A DNA stretch of 64,000 nt from Inia geoffrensis (lineage: Eukaryota; Chordata; Mammalia; Artiodactyla; Iniidae). This document shows, one piece after another, positions 48,339 through 60,610 of this stretch. Where the stretch lies: the NCBI GenBank assembly GCA_036417435.1, contig CM070900.1, positions 169,002,815-169,066,814 of the forward strand, written 5' to 3'. Below the pieces are notes generated by a model. It made no database searches and had not been told where the DNA came from. It was given only the letters and a program-made list of their open reading frames with translations. The first letter of the stretch is position 1. Each line of letters begins with the position of its first letter. The translations under genes were made by a program, and so were the position numbers.

Positions 48339-49503
48339 ATGGGAAGACAGAGTAATATGCAGCAGATGAAGCAGCAAAGTAAAAACCCACCAGACAAAAC
48401 GAATGAAGAAGAAAAAGGCAATCTACCTGAAAAAGAATTCAGCGTAATGAGAGTAAAGATGATCCAAAATCTTGGAAATAGAATGGAGAAAATACAAGAA
48501 AAGTTTCACAAGGACCTAGAAGAACTAAACAGCAAACAAACAATGATGAACAACACAATAAATGAAATTAAAAATTCTCTAGAAGGGATCAATAGCAGAA
48601 TAACTGAGGCAGACCAATGGATAAGTTACCTGGAAGACAAATAGTGGAAATAACTACTGCAGAGCAGAATAAAGAAGAAAGGATGAAAAGAATTGAGGAC
48701 AGTCTCAGAGACCTCTGGGACAATGATAAGCATATGGACATTCAAATTATAGGGGTCCCAGAAGAAGAACAGAAAAATAAAGGGTCTGAGAAAATATTTG
48801 AAGAGATTATAGCTGAAAATTTCCCTAACATGGGAAAGGAAATAGTCAGTCAAGTCCAGGAGGCACAGAGAGCCCCACACAGGATAAATACCAGGAGAAA
48901 CACGCCAAGACACAAACTATCAAAAATTAAATACAGGGGCTTCGCTGGTGGCGCAATGGTTGAGAGTCCACCTGCCGATGCAGGGGACACGGGTTCGTGC
49001 TCTGGACCAGGAAGATTCCACATGCCATGGAGCGGCTGGGCCCATGAGCCACGGCCACTGAGCCTGCGCGTCCGGAGCCTGTGCCCCGCAACGGGAGACG
49101 CCACAACAGTGAGAGGTCCGTGTACCACAAAAAAAAAAAAAAAAAAAAAATTAAATACAAAGAATAAATATTAAAAGCAGCAAGGGAAAAGCAGCAAATA
49201 ACATAAAAAGGAATCCCTATAAAGTTAACAGCTGATCTTTCAGCAGAAACTCTGCAAGCCAGAAGGGAGTGGCGGGACATATTTAAAGTGATGAAAGGGA
49301 AAAACCTAAACCTAGGATTACTCTAGCCAGCAAGGATCTCATTCAGATTCGATGGAAAAATTAAAACCTTTACAGACAAGCAAAAGGTAAGAGAATTCTG
49401 CACCACAAAACCAGCCATACAACAAATGCTAAAAGAACTTCTCTGGGCAGGAAACAGAGGGAAGGAAAAGACCTACAATAACAAACTCAAAACAATTAAG
49501 AAA
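48339..49503 (+). pseudogene. L1 ORF1 pseudogene (RNA-binding protein), split by a SINE
   Basis: It starts with 'MGRQSNMQQMKQQSKNPP' and runs through a heptad-like coiled-coil stretch to a stop at 48644. A frameshift moves the rest to the frame at 48617. That frame carries the start of the RRM-like domain ('DIQIIGVPEEEQ', 'AQRAPHRINTRRNTPRHKL'). The SINE 48936-49145 interrupts it. After the SINE the C-terminal domain follows ('KLTADLSAETLQARREW' at about 49220-49273), with at least three stops (about 49162, 49204, 49324). The last part (49327-49503) is open and continues in the same frame into ORF2. ORF1p normally binds L1 RNA as a trimer; this copy cannot make it. Confidence 0.92.
48936..49145 (+). 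mobile_element. CHR-type SINE inserted in L1 ORF1
   Basis: Short form with a changed first motif ('ggggcttcgctggtggcgca'), B box 'gggttcgtgctct' and a long poly(A) tail. Perfect target duplication 'aaaaattaaataca' at 48922-48935 and 49146-49159, which is L1 ORF1 sequence. Confidence 0.97.
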
Positions 49504-52500
49504 ATGGTAATAGGCACATACATATCAATGATTACCTTAAATGTAAATGGATTAAATTCTCCAACCAAAAGACATAGCCTGACTGAATGGATACAAAAAC
49601 AAGACCCATATATATGCTGTCTACAAGAGACCCACTTCAGACCTAGGGACACATACAGACTGGAAGTGAGGGGATGGAAAAAGATATTCCATGCAAATGG
49701 AAATCAAAGGAAAGCTGGAGTAGCAATTCTCATATCAGACAAAATAGACTTTAAAACAAACACTATTACAAAAGACAAAGAAGGACACTACATAATGATC
49801 AAGGGATCAATCCAAGAAGAAGATATAAAAATTGTAAACCTTTATGCAACGAACATAGGAGCACCTCAATACCTGAGGCAAATGCTAACAGCCATAAAAG
49901 GGGAAATCGACAGTAACACAATCATAGTAGGGGATTTTGAGACCTAACTTTCACCAATGGACAGATCATCCAAAATGAAAAGAAATAAGGAAACACAAGC
50001 TTTAAATGATACACTAAACAAGATGAACTTAATTGATATTTATAGGACATCCCATCCCAAAACAATAGAATACGCTTTCTTCTCAAGTGCTAATGGAGCA
50101 TTCTCGAGGATAGATCATATCTTGGGTCACATATGAAACCTTGGTAAATTTAAGAAAATGGAAATTGTATCAAGTATTTTTTCTGACCACAATGCTATGA
50201 GACTAGATATCAATTACTGAAAAAAAAACTGTTAAAAATACAAACACATGGAGGCCAAAAAATATGCTACTGAATAACCAAGAGATCACTGAAGAAATCA
50301 GAGAGGAAATCAAAAAATTGCTAGACACAAATGACAATGAAAACACAACAACCTAAAACCCATGGGATGCAGCAAAAGCAGTTCTAAGAGGGAAGTTTAT
50401 AGCAATACAAATCTACCTCAAGAAACAAGAAAAATCTTGAATAAACAACCTAACCTTACACCTAAAGCAGTTAGAGAAAGAAAAACAAAACAACCACAAA
50501 GTTAGCAAAAGGAAAGAAATCATACAGATGAGATCAGAAATAAATGAAAAAGAATTGAAGCAAACAATAGCAAAGATCAATAAAATTAAAAGGTGGTCCT
50601 TTGAGAAGATAAACAAAATTGATAAACCACTAGACAGACTCATCAAGAACAAAAGGGAGAAGGCTCAAATCAACAGACTTAGAAATGAAAAAGGAGAAGT
50701 AACAACTGACTCTACAGAAATACAAAGGATCATGAGAGATTACTACAAGCAACTATATGCCAATAAAATGGGCAACCTGGAAGAAATGGACAAATTCTTA
50801 GAAAGGTAAAGCCCCCCGAGACTGAACCAAGAAGAAATAGAAAATATGAACAGACCAATCACAAGCACTGAAATTAAAACTGTGATTATAAATCTTCCAA
50901 CAAATAAAAGCCCAGGAATAGAGGGCTTCACAGGCAAATTCTATCAAACATTTAGAGAAGAGATAACACCTATCTTTCTCAAACTCTTCCAAATATAGCA
51001 GAGGGAGGAACACTCCCAAACTCATTCTAGGAGGCCACCATTACCCTGATACTAAAAACAGACAAAGAGGTCACAAAAAAAAGAAAACTACAGGCCAATA
51101 TCACTGATGAACATAGATGCAAAAATCTTAATGGAACCCTAGCAAATAGAATCCAACAGCACATTAAAAGTAACACACACCATGATCAAGTGGGGTTTAT
51201 CCCAGGAAAGAAAGCAAGGATTATTCAATATATGCAAATCAATCAATGTAATGCACCATATTAACAAGTTGAAGGATAAGAACCATATGATCATCTCAAT
51301 AGATGCAGAAAAAGCTTTTGAGAAACTACAACACCCATTTATGATAAAAACTCTCCAGAAAGTAGGCATAGAGGGAACTTACCTCAACATAATAAAGACC
51401 ATATATGACAAACCTACCACCCAGAATCATTCTCAATGGTGAAAAACTGAAAGCATTTACACTAAGATCAGGAACAAGACAAGGTTGCCCACTCTCACCA
51501 CTCTTATTCAACATAGTTTTGGAAGTTTTAGCCACAGCAGTCAGAGAAGAAAAAGAAATAAAATGAATCCAAATCGGAAAAGAAGAAGTAAAGCTGTCAC
51601 TGTTTGCAGATGACATGATACTATACATAGAGAATCCTAAAGATGCTACCAGAAAACTACTAGATCTAATCAATGAATTTGGTAAAGTAGCAGGATACAT
51701 AGTTAATGCACAGAAATCTCTTGCCTTCCTATACACTAATGATGAAAAATCTGAAAGAGAAATTAAGGAAAAACTCCCATTTACCATTGCCACAAAAAGA
51801 ATAAAATATCCAGGAATAAACCTACCTAAGGAGACAAAAGACCTGTATGCAGAAAACTGTAAGACACTGATGAAAGAAATTAAAGACGATACAAACAGAT
51901 GGAGAGATATACCATGTCCTTGGATTGGAAGAATCAACTTTGTGAAAATGACTATACTACCCAAAACAATCTACAGATTCAATGCAAACCTATCAAACTA
52001 CCACTGGCATTTTTCACAGAACTAGAACAAAAAACTTCACAATTTGTATGGAAACACAAAAGACCCCGAATAGCCAAGGCAATCTTGAGAAAGAAAAACG
52101 GAGGTGGAGGAATCAGGCTCCCAGTCTTCAAACTATACTACAAAGCTACAGTAATCAAGACAGTATGGTACTCACACAAAAACAGAAATATAGATCAGTA
52201 GTACAGGATAGAAAGCCCAGAGATAAACCCATGCACATATGGTCACCTAATTTATGACAAAGGAGGCAAGAACGTACAATGGAGAAAAGACAGCCTCTTC
52301 AATAAGTGGTGCTAGGAAAACTGGACAACTACATGTAAAAGAATGAAATTAGAACATTTCTAATGCCGTACACAAAAATAAACTCAAAATGGACTAAAGA
52401 CCTAAATGTAAGTCCAGACACTATAAAACTCTTAGAGTAAAAAATAGGCAGGACACTCTATAACATAAATAACAGCAAGATCCTTTTTGACCCACCTCCT

Positions 52501-53206
52501 AGAGAAATGGAATTAAAAACAAAAATAAACAAATGGGACCTAATGAAACTTAAAAGCTTTTGCACATCAAAGGAAACCATAAACAAGACAAAAAAACAAC
52601 CCTTGGAATGGGAGAAAATATTTGCAAATGAAGCAACTGACAAAGCATTAATCTCCAAAATTTACGAGCAGCTCATGCAGCTCAATATCAATAAAAGAAG
52701 CAACCCAACCCAAGAATGGGTAGAAGATATAAATAGACATTTCTCCAAAGAAGATATACAGATTGCCAACAAACACATGGAAGGATGTTCAACATCACTA
52801 ATCATTAGAGAAATGCAAATCAAAACTACAATGAGATATCACCTCACACAGGTTAGAATGGCCATCATCAAAAAATCTACAAACAAAAAATGCTGGAGAG
52901 GGTGTGGAGAAAAGGGAACCCTCTTGCACTGTTTGTGGGAATGTAAATTGATACAGCCACTATGGAGAACAGTATGGAGATCCCTTAAAAAACTGAAAAT
53001 AGAACTACCATATGATCCAGCAATCCCCCTACTGGACATATACCCTGAAACAACCATAATTCTAAAAGAGACATGTACCACAGTGTTTACTGTGGCACCA
53101 TTTACAATAGCCAAGACATGGAAGCAACCTAAGCATCCATCGACAGATGAATGGAAATATGGCACATATATACAATGCAATATTACTCAGCCATAAAGAG
53201 AAATGT
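49504..53206 (+). pseudogene. L1 ORF2 pseudogene (endonuclease and reverse transcriptase)
   Basis: Start ATG at 49504 ('MVIGTYISMITLNVNGLNSP'). The endonuclease domain keeps the 'CLQETHF' box (about 49617) and the 'SDHNAMRLDI' box (about 50185). The 'GDFE' box at about 49932 has Glu where Asn is usual and is followed by a stop (49945-49947). The RT core keeps '[10 protein letters not shown]' at about 51601-51630, the FADD active site, and '[10 protein letters not shown]' upstream (about 51190). The C-terminal Cys region '[18 protein letters not shown]' lies near 52890. At least six frameshifts or stops break it. A short deletion after 'STDEW' near 53153 removes codons before the end. The product would nick DNA and prime reverse transcription; this copy is dead. 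Confidence 0.94.
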
Positions 53207-53730
53207 AATTGAGTTATTTGTAGTGAGGTGAATAGACCTAGAGTCTCTGTCATAAAGAGTGAAGTAAGTCAGAAAGAGAAAAATGGATACTGTATGCTAA
53301 CACATGTATATGGAATCTTAAAAAAAAAAAAAAAAAAAGAAAGAAAGAAAAAATAGTTCTGAAGAACCTAGGGGCAGGACAGGAATAAAGACAGAGACGT
53401 AGAGAATGATATTGCACTTGAGTACATGGGGATGGGGAAGGGTAAGAATGGATGAAGTGAGAGAGTTGCATTGACATATATACATTACCAAATATAAAAT
53501 AGATAGCTAGAGGAAAGCAGCCACATAGCACAGGGAGATCAGCTTGGTGCTTTGTGACCACGTACAGGGATGGGATAAGGAGGGTGGGAGGGAGATGCAA
53601 GAGGGAGGGGATATGGGGATATATGTATACTTATCGTTGATTCACTTTGTTATACAGCAGAAATTAACTCAACATTGTAAAGCAGTTATACTCCAATAAA
53701 GAAGTAAAAAGAAAAAAAAGTGTAAAAAAA
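53207..53730 (+). mobile_element. L1 3'UTR and tail
   Basis: The 3'UTR includes a poly(A) plus GAAA tract at 53321-53350, corresponding to the poly(T) run at 1640-1657 in the L1 fragment of the first 3 kb. It ends with 'gcagttatactccaataaag' and an A-rich tail. Confidence 0.9.
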
Positions 53731-54329
53731 AAGAATTGCTGTTATAATTATTTTTTCATGTTTAGTAACTACCAATACTTATAATATGTTGAAATGGTTT
53801 TGACTAATTATGTAACATCCATAATTGTAATGACAATCCATTGAAAAATAAAATTTAAACACAAAACATTCTAGAACTAAATATATAAAACCTGAAATTA
53901 AGATCTCAGTGGAATAAGTAGATATAAGAAAGTTGGCAAATTGGAGAGGGGTGAGGAAATAATGGATGGGAAACATATAGGAAAGGACAAAAAACATAGG
54001 GGATATGAGATGAAGAAATTTAAGATATGTTATTGAAACAAGGATAAGAGAGAGATAATGAGGAAGAATCAGTATCTGAGAAATTTCTAAAATTGATAAA
54101 AGACATCATGCTACAGGTAACAGACACATTATGAACCTCAAGCAGGATTAATGAAAGAAAACACAGCAATCAAAAATCAGAATCCAGAAGACAGAAGATT
54201 AGAGACAAAAAACATATTTAATACTATTTTTAAAACTTTAGTCTTATTTCACCATCTCTAGCCTTGGATCTCTGTATACTTGTGTGTATAAGAGCTAATG
54301 TGACTCAGAGAAAGCACAATCTGGAGAAT

Positions 54330-54635
54330 GTGTGAAGTCCACAGGCCTAGCTGTACAGTCCAAAGATTAGGGAATGATCTATCAACATGGCTGTGTTCTG
54401 GTGAGGACCCTCTTCCTAGTTCATAGCGGTCACCGTCCTGTTGTGTCCTAACATGGTGGAAGGGGGAAGGGACCCCCTCAAGCTTCTTTTACAAAGGCAC
54501 TAATTCCATTCATGAAGTCTTTGCTCTTACGAACTAAACATATCCCAAAGGCCCCCATCTCCGAATACATCTACTTTGAGGGTTAGAGTTTCAACATAAT
54601 AATTTAAGGAGGACAAAGAAATTCAGACCATACCA
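54330..54635 (-). mobile_element. MLT1-type MaLR LTR, truncated
   Basis: In reverse it shows 'gttctggtgaggaccctctt', 'cctaacatggtgga', 'ggcactaattccattcatga' and 'cccaaaggcccccatctccg', ending 'attcagaccatacca' as the LTR start. It is diverged, and the left edge is uncertain. Confidence 0.72.
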
Positions 54636-55264
54636 AAAAGTAACTTTTAAACATAGTTTTGGACTCATAATTTTTGTACTACTTATTGCTTTTCTAGATT
54701 TGTTAAAACTGAGTAATTACTGGCATTAAGGTTACCATTAATGACATATTTTCAGACTTTTTTTAAAATTTGAGAGCTATCAAATTGAATGAGTTTAATT
54801 AAGAAAAAGGTTAAATTGCAAATAAATGTAGCTTCATTTTATATATAATATTCACATATTAAGCTCATTGACATTTTCCCCCAGATTTCAGTGGACATCA
54901 AATATCCCAGCACTCTTAATCAAGGTTCAATTGCACTTGGGAAATGTACACTGCTGAGATTGGTTGTTTTACCCAAAGAAGACTTAATAGTTTAAACTAA
55001 AGACTATCATGAGAGGTAAGGTCATGAGCAGGAAACCCAGAGGCTAAGCAGAAAGCAGAAACTTAAGCAGTATTTTTCACAGTTCTGTGGTGCTGGGGAA
55101 GTAAATATATGGTCCAATTCTACCAAAGAGAAGGGGCCCAGGTGGAAAAACTAAATAGACTTTGAAATAAATGATGTAAGTTTGATTATACATTCTGATG
55201 GGAAAACAACCAAATAACTAATAAATTAATTAATAAATTTTGATCTATACTTAAACCAAACAAA

Positions 55265-55710
55265 AAATCCAAGACATACACTATCCTTGTAAACTGAGGT
55301 GGGGTAAGATTCATTTAAAAAGAGCACTAAAGCATAAATAAAAGATAAAGGAACGTATTAATAAACTATACTTTCTTACATACAGAATGTATAGAGACCT
55401 CCTACAAATATGTAAGAAAAAGACAGATGATACAATAAGAAATAAGCCAAAAAATTGAACATGACCTTCACCAAATAAAAAATCCAAATGGCCAATGAAA
55501 ATACAAAAGGTGCTCAGAATCATTAGGTATTAGGAAAATGCAAACTCAACCTCAAATGAAATATGACTGCACAACTACTAGAATGACAAAAATTAAAAAA
55601 AAAAAAACTAACAAATAAGGAGAAATCTGAACTCTCATAAACTCCTGCTGGTAGTAAATATTGGTACTGCCATGTTGTAAATGTGTTGGCAGCGTTTTGT
55701 GCATTTCCTA
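55265..55710 (+). mobile_element. Old L1 (L1M-like) ORF2 3' fragment
   Basis: Broken frames include 'IQMANENTKGAQNH' (about 55480-55525) and 'NSHKLLLVVNIGTAM' (about 55630-55675), corresponding to the end of L1 ORF2. Many stops; ends approximate. Confidence 0.7.
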
Positions 55711-57639
55711 ATATAAATGTCATGTCTTGATAATGAATGCACTTTGAGAAAAGGAAAAGAAATCATTTTCAAATTTTAAAGCCATCTTGCCACAAGCAAC
55801 CACTTCTTAAATCACTGGGAACTTTTTTTCCCTCTAAATGACACTTGTTTCCAGAATTTTGAAGTTGGAATTAACTATGTGATATTCCTCCTCCAATTTT
55901 GTTTCACCTTTCTGAAATTTTTTTTTTTTCTGATTCTTATCTCAGATATCTAGTAAGTGTGCGTCTCTGAACAAAATTAGCCTCTGGACATTCTTAATCT
56001 TTGAATTCTATCTCATTACTTTACATTATGTATCAAGTCTTATTATGCTCTGGACTTTTCTACATTGTCTACATCTAGTCAAGGACAGTCTTCTCTCTTT
56101 TGTCATGGTGAGGGGACTCTGGAGTCTTCTATTTAGACTTCCCCAAAGTGATAACATGGGATATTAGAAGGAATATCAACAGACTGGGACATAGGGGTAT
56201 GAAGTTGCTCTGATACAAATAACATGATACAGCCCAAAAGTGAAAATGTAACTGGTCTAATTAAGATGATCAGGCAAAACTGTTTCCTGTCTGTAAACAA
56301 ATCATAAAGCGTGTTAACCCAAAGATTTCTGGAAGGTTCTATACAATTGTATACAATATGAGAGAAGCTGACTTCAATTATAATTTAAGAAATTAATCCA
56401 TATTAGCTGTCCTTAACATCAAATACTCTATTACTATTGCTAATGCTGAAAATGATGGGTGATCAGCAGGCTGAAATGTGTGTGTTAACATTTGAAGCTT
56501 CAGAGACAGCCAGCTTAAGCTCTTCTTTGTCCAAGTAGAAAGAAGTATTCCAAGGGAAAAAGCTTACCCTTTCTCTCTGCTTTGAGTATGTTCATGTTCA
56601 AGGAAGGCAGACTCTCTGTCAATGTCATTATTATCATAATAATTAGTTTATGTATGTGTAGGAAGGTTTTTCTATTAGAGAGAAAGAGAGAATCTATTGT
56701 GTCATGGTAGAAATGGAGGGCCATTATCATAAAGGACAGAAATTTTATGGAGAATAACTTGCTTAGGTTTAGAGAAGTTCTTCTAAAGAAAATCCAAACT
56801 CATGACACTTTGATTCCACCCTTCCACATTATTCTGGTCTCAGTATGCTGGTCTCTAATCTAAAGAATGACTTAGAATCTTCACCTTAAAATTTCAAAAG
56901 TTTGGGAAACTCTAAAGTTGTAAAACAATTTTTGATGTAGCCTCAGACCCATATATAGCCCTAGTTATCTATTTATAATTGTAACACACTTCACTGAGTC
57001 TGAAAGCTCCCTGTGTAAAAAAAAACGTTTTCCAAATTACTACTTAGTACTTTAGGAATAAACTGAGAAGTAGTAAAATGAGCTGACAGAATACTCAAGA
57101 ATTGTTAAGAGATGATGCCATGAAAAAGTAGCCTAGTCTTCACACTCCTCTTAAGCAGACCTGGGTATTTGGCTAGAATGACCTAGTAATATTTCTGAAT
57201 TTGTCTGTTAACAAACAGATTTTCCAAAAGCAAAATCAACAGGCAGTAAGCTAAGATTTTCAAGGACATGAATCACCATTCAACAAAATTAAAAAAAAAA
57301 ACAAAACCTTGTCAAAATGAATCAAGGTAAAAAGGAATCTATGCTTGCTCAATCCAGTAAATAAACCTGGGCCAGACAGATTGACCAAACTAAACCAAAC
57401 AAAACAAGAATAAAAAGATTTATCTGCAATGAAACAAAATGAATAAATAGAGGTGGGTAAAGTTCCTTGGTCTTACAATGAACTTTTCTACATCTAACCA
57501 GAAGGACATGGTATATTTCTGGAACAGAGGCTAGTACATGATGCTTACCCTTCCCTTCCAAAGGAGAAATGTGATAGTCATTTCTGCATCATGGCAAAGT
57601 CCATAGGCCTTCCCCAGTGTCTTTTCTCTTTCTGTTGCA

Positions 57640-57830
57640 ACAGTGGAGGATGTATTTAGTTAGCCGTATTTTCAATTTCCAAGAATTATCTTTCAGCCTC
57701 TCATTGCTGCTTTTAATTGTGGGGTTTTTTAAATTTTCTTTGATGGATACAATATGGTCCCAAATCCCTTTGCAGCTACTAATTAGAATTAAGTCTCTTC
57801 TATTTCTTGAATTATCTTTGCATCCTATAT
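57640..57830 (+). repeat. Ancient repeat of unknown family, copy 1
   Basis: Diverged but colinear with 59240-59425. Shared marks are 'gtattttcaatttccaagaa' against 'gtattttcaatatctaagaa', and 'gcagctactaattagaatt' against 'gaagctactaatttgaatt'. It looks like an old LINE-type fragment. Confidence 0.6.
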
Positions 57831-57954
57831 TTGTCCTCTCATATGAATTATTAAAATTATTTTCTTGCAAGTCTCTTTACTTTCACTCCATCCCTATAGT
57901 CTGTTGTTCATAAAGCAACTAAAGTGAACTTTGAAAGAATACAACATAGATGAT

Positions 57955-58361
57955 GATGCTTTCTAGTCCAGGTCCTGTAATGATTCCTCCATTATATGTC
58001 AACTAAAATACAAATCCTTCACCTTGGCCTACAAGTCCCTTCTTTGTTACTGCTGGCCGCAGAACCACCAACATCACTACCACTCTCCGTCTCCACCATT
58101 TTAAACCTTCTTGCTCCCCTGCTCCCTTTCTCTTTTTCCAACAATTAACCTCATTCTTCCCATGGCTTTTGCACTTATTGCTTCTTCTGTGTAGAATACT
58201 CTTGCCCTCATATCTTCATCTGTCCCACCTCCTCCAAACTTCCACTCAAATCTCCCCTCACTGTAGAGGGTTTTAATTTTGACTCGACATAAAGTGTTTG
58301 CCAACACATTTTCCCCCGTCCCATTCCATGTTTTATTTTGCTTCATCAAAACTGATATTAC
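57955..58361 (+). repeat. L2-like LINE fragment
   Basis: It shows the order of a well-known old repeat: 'accttggcctacaagtccct', 'tcttcccatggcttttgcac', 'tgtgtagaatactcttgccc', 'aacttccactcaaatctccc', and the 'ttttattttgcttcatcaaa' block. An MLT1 LTR follows directly, so the LTR probably inserted in it. Confidence 0.65.
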
Positions 58362-58735
58362 TGTTATGGATGGAATTGTGTTCCTCCAAAACTCTAAAGT
58401 TGAAGTCTTAACCCCCAATGGAACTAAATTTGGAAAAAGAGTCTTTAAGAAGGTAATTAAGTTTAAATATGGTTGTAAGGGTGGGTCCCTAATCCAATGG
58501 GACTGATATAAGAAGAGAAAGAGGCACTAGGATTTTGCACACAGAGAAAAGGCCATGTGAGGACACAATGAGAAAGCAGCTATCTAGGAGTCAGGAAGAG
58601 AGCCCTCACCAGAAAGCAATGATGCCAACACCTTGATCTTGATACTCCAACCTCCAGAACTGTGAGATAATTAATTTCTGTTGTTTAAACTCTTTGGGAT
58701 TCTCTTATGGCAGTCCTAGCCTTCTAAGGCAAGTA
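58362..58735 (+). mobile_element. MLT1-type MaLR LTR, forward
   Basis: Starts 'tgttatggatggaattgtgt' and continues 'gaagtcttaacccccaatgg', 'gggtgggtccctaatccaat', 'acctccagaactgtgagata' and 'ggcagtcctagccttctaag'. Solo LTR; no clear target duplication. Confidence 0.87.
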
Positions 58736-59239
58736 TACTATATTTTTGTTTACATGCATTTCTTGCTTTTAAAATAAAGCATAATATTCAATATAGAGAG
58801 GATTTTCCTCTTTTATTCACCATTTTATAGCCAAGGTATGTTATTCATTAATGACAGATGAACAAATGCATACGTGAAATACATAAAAGTTTTGAACATT
58901 TTCTATAATTCTGAAATTTTCCAGGCTTCTTCAAGTTACAGTATTTTATTTTCCTTTGTATATCTTTTGTCTGATCTATTCTGGTAGGCATTAGGTGAGT
59001 TCTTACAATTTCAAGTCAAGGCTTGTGTCTTACCTCTGTGTCTTTTATCATTTCATTGATGAATTTCTCCTTTCCATTTCCTCTGTTCTCCCTTTCTGAA
59101 ATTCCTTTTATATAAGGGTTAAACCTCCCAAATTAATGATTCAGGTTTCTCAATGCTTCCTTCTTATTACTAAACTCTATTTCTTTTTTTGTTCTACAGT
59201 TGGGACATTTCCTCGATTTTTTTCTTCTAGCCCTTCTAT

Positions 59240-59425
59240 TAAATATTTTATTTAAGCAATCGTATTTTCAATATCTAAGAACTTGTTCATAGTCTCTCCT
59301 TTCTCCTTTTCAAAACAGCTTATTCCATTTTTATATATCTAATATCTTCATGAATCTTTCTGAAGCTACTAATTTGAATTCTTTTAAATTATTTTATATT
59401 TCTTGATTTTTCTCTGCATTGTGAA
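59240..59425 (+). repeat. Ancient repeat of unknown family, copy 2
   Basis: Partner of 57640-57830, same orientation, about 1.6 kb away. Wider similarity may start near 59080. Confidence 0.6.
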
Positions 59426-60389
59426 AGCTATTCTGCATGTGTCATTTGAGTTGTTTCATTTTTAAATTTATACTTCTATGTCCCTTAAATATCTGGTAAT
59501 TCTCCCTTGTCCATTCATATTTATTAGTCAAAACTTAAAAAGTTTAACATGGGGAACTATGTAAATTTCTTCGGCAGTTGTGTTGACACACTTATGCAGC
59601 AGGTCTCTGCCCAGTCTGGGAGTGTGACAAAATTTTCTATGTTTGCAAGCATGGTGAGGTGATTAGCAAGTTTTATTGGCGATATAGGGACAGGCCAAAA
59701 AGGCTGGCACCTCAGCTCAAATATTTTCTTCATCTATTTCTGTAGGTCTTAAAAACACCTCCCGCAAATGTTCTGGACTGTGGCTTCTTTGACTGGCTCT
59801 ACTTCAAATATCAATCACTTCAACTCTTCCTCTTCCCAACATGCATCAAAATACCTGGTATGATAATACACCTTCATCTCACTATCATGTACCGAAATGA
59901 TTGGAAATATTCATATGTAATGAAATTTGGGTGAATGAGGGAGTTATGCTCCATCTGCCCTATTAATTCCTATTTTTATATATTTAACTTAACTTCACAA
60001 AAAATTGAAGCCCATTTTGGTGGCAATATGGTGTTCTCTTTTGAAAAATTGCTAATTCCTGAGCTGAAGCTCATGTAAAAACCTATCTTCAATAAAATAA
60101 TGCATGATGACTTTCTCTCTGGCTCTGCCTGTCCTAACTGAGCAACTTTACTAAAATAAAAATTTAAAAAACAAACAAACATGAGTGCTATTTGTTTTGG
60201 GGAGTCTTGACACTAGTCTTTATTCCTTTAGGAAATAAAAGGCCATCAGTAAAGGGGCAGAAATTCGGGAAGGGAGAAGAATAAATATCACTCACGTTAA
60301 ATGATTAGTTGTTCATTTTTCTGTTTCTTTCTTTAGCCTAGATACTATTTGAGAGCATAGTTCAAACATTATTAAACTAACAACACATT

Positions 60390-60610
60390 CTTGGGTGACA
60401 GACAAACCAGGGTCCTTACTCTTCTTTGCTATTTGTGGGTGAATCAAACTGGGTAAATGTTAGAGTCCTCCTGTGAAAAAGAGAAATAATAATAATATTA
60501 TCTAGTTCAAAAGAGCTGCTTGAATATAAAATGAAGTGCTGGTTGCAAAGTGCTTTACCTAGTGCCCAGGACAAATATATGATGAATTAATATTATCTAT
60601 TGCTTTTGCA
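60390..60610 (+). repeat. MIR SINE (old)
   Basis: Order of MIR marks: 'gacagacaaaccagggtcct', 'gaatcaaactgggtaaatgt', 'agaaataataataatattat' and 'gcaaagtgctttacctagtg'. Confidence 0.72.

Larger units (their letters stand above)
46378..53730 (+). mobile_element. Full-length but inactivated L1 LINE
   Basis: It spans 5'UTR, ORF1, ORF2, 3'UTR and an A-rich tail, about 7.1 kb without the nested SINE. It is bounded by a 15-base target duplication with two mismatches ('aagagttgctgctat' at 46363-46377, 'aagaattgctgttat' at 53731-53745). The start, 'cttcaagatggtaaacgag', is where a complete L1 5'UTR begins. Both ORFs carry stops and frameshifts, so it cannot move itself. The mismatched duplication and nested SINE show moderate age. 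Confidence 0.94.
53746..57600. other. Mostly unassigned DNA with an LTR and old L1
   Basis: Beyond the LTR at 54330-54635 and the L1 at 55265-55710, nothing was recognised. Confidence 0.4.
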
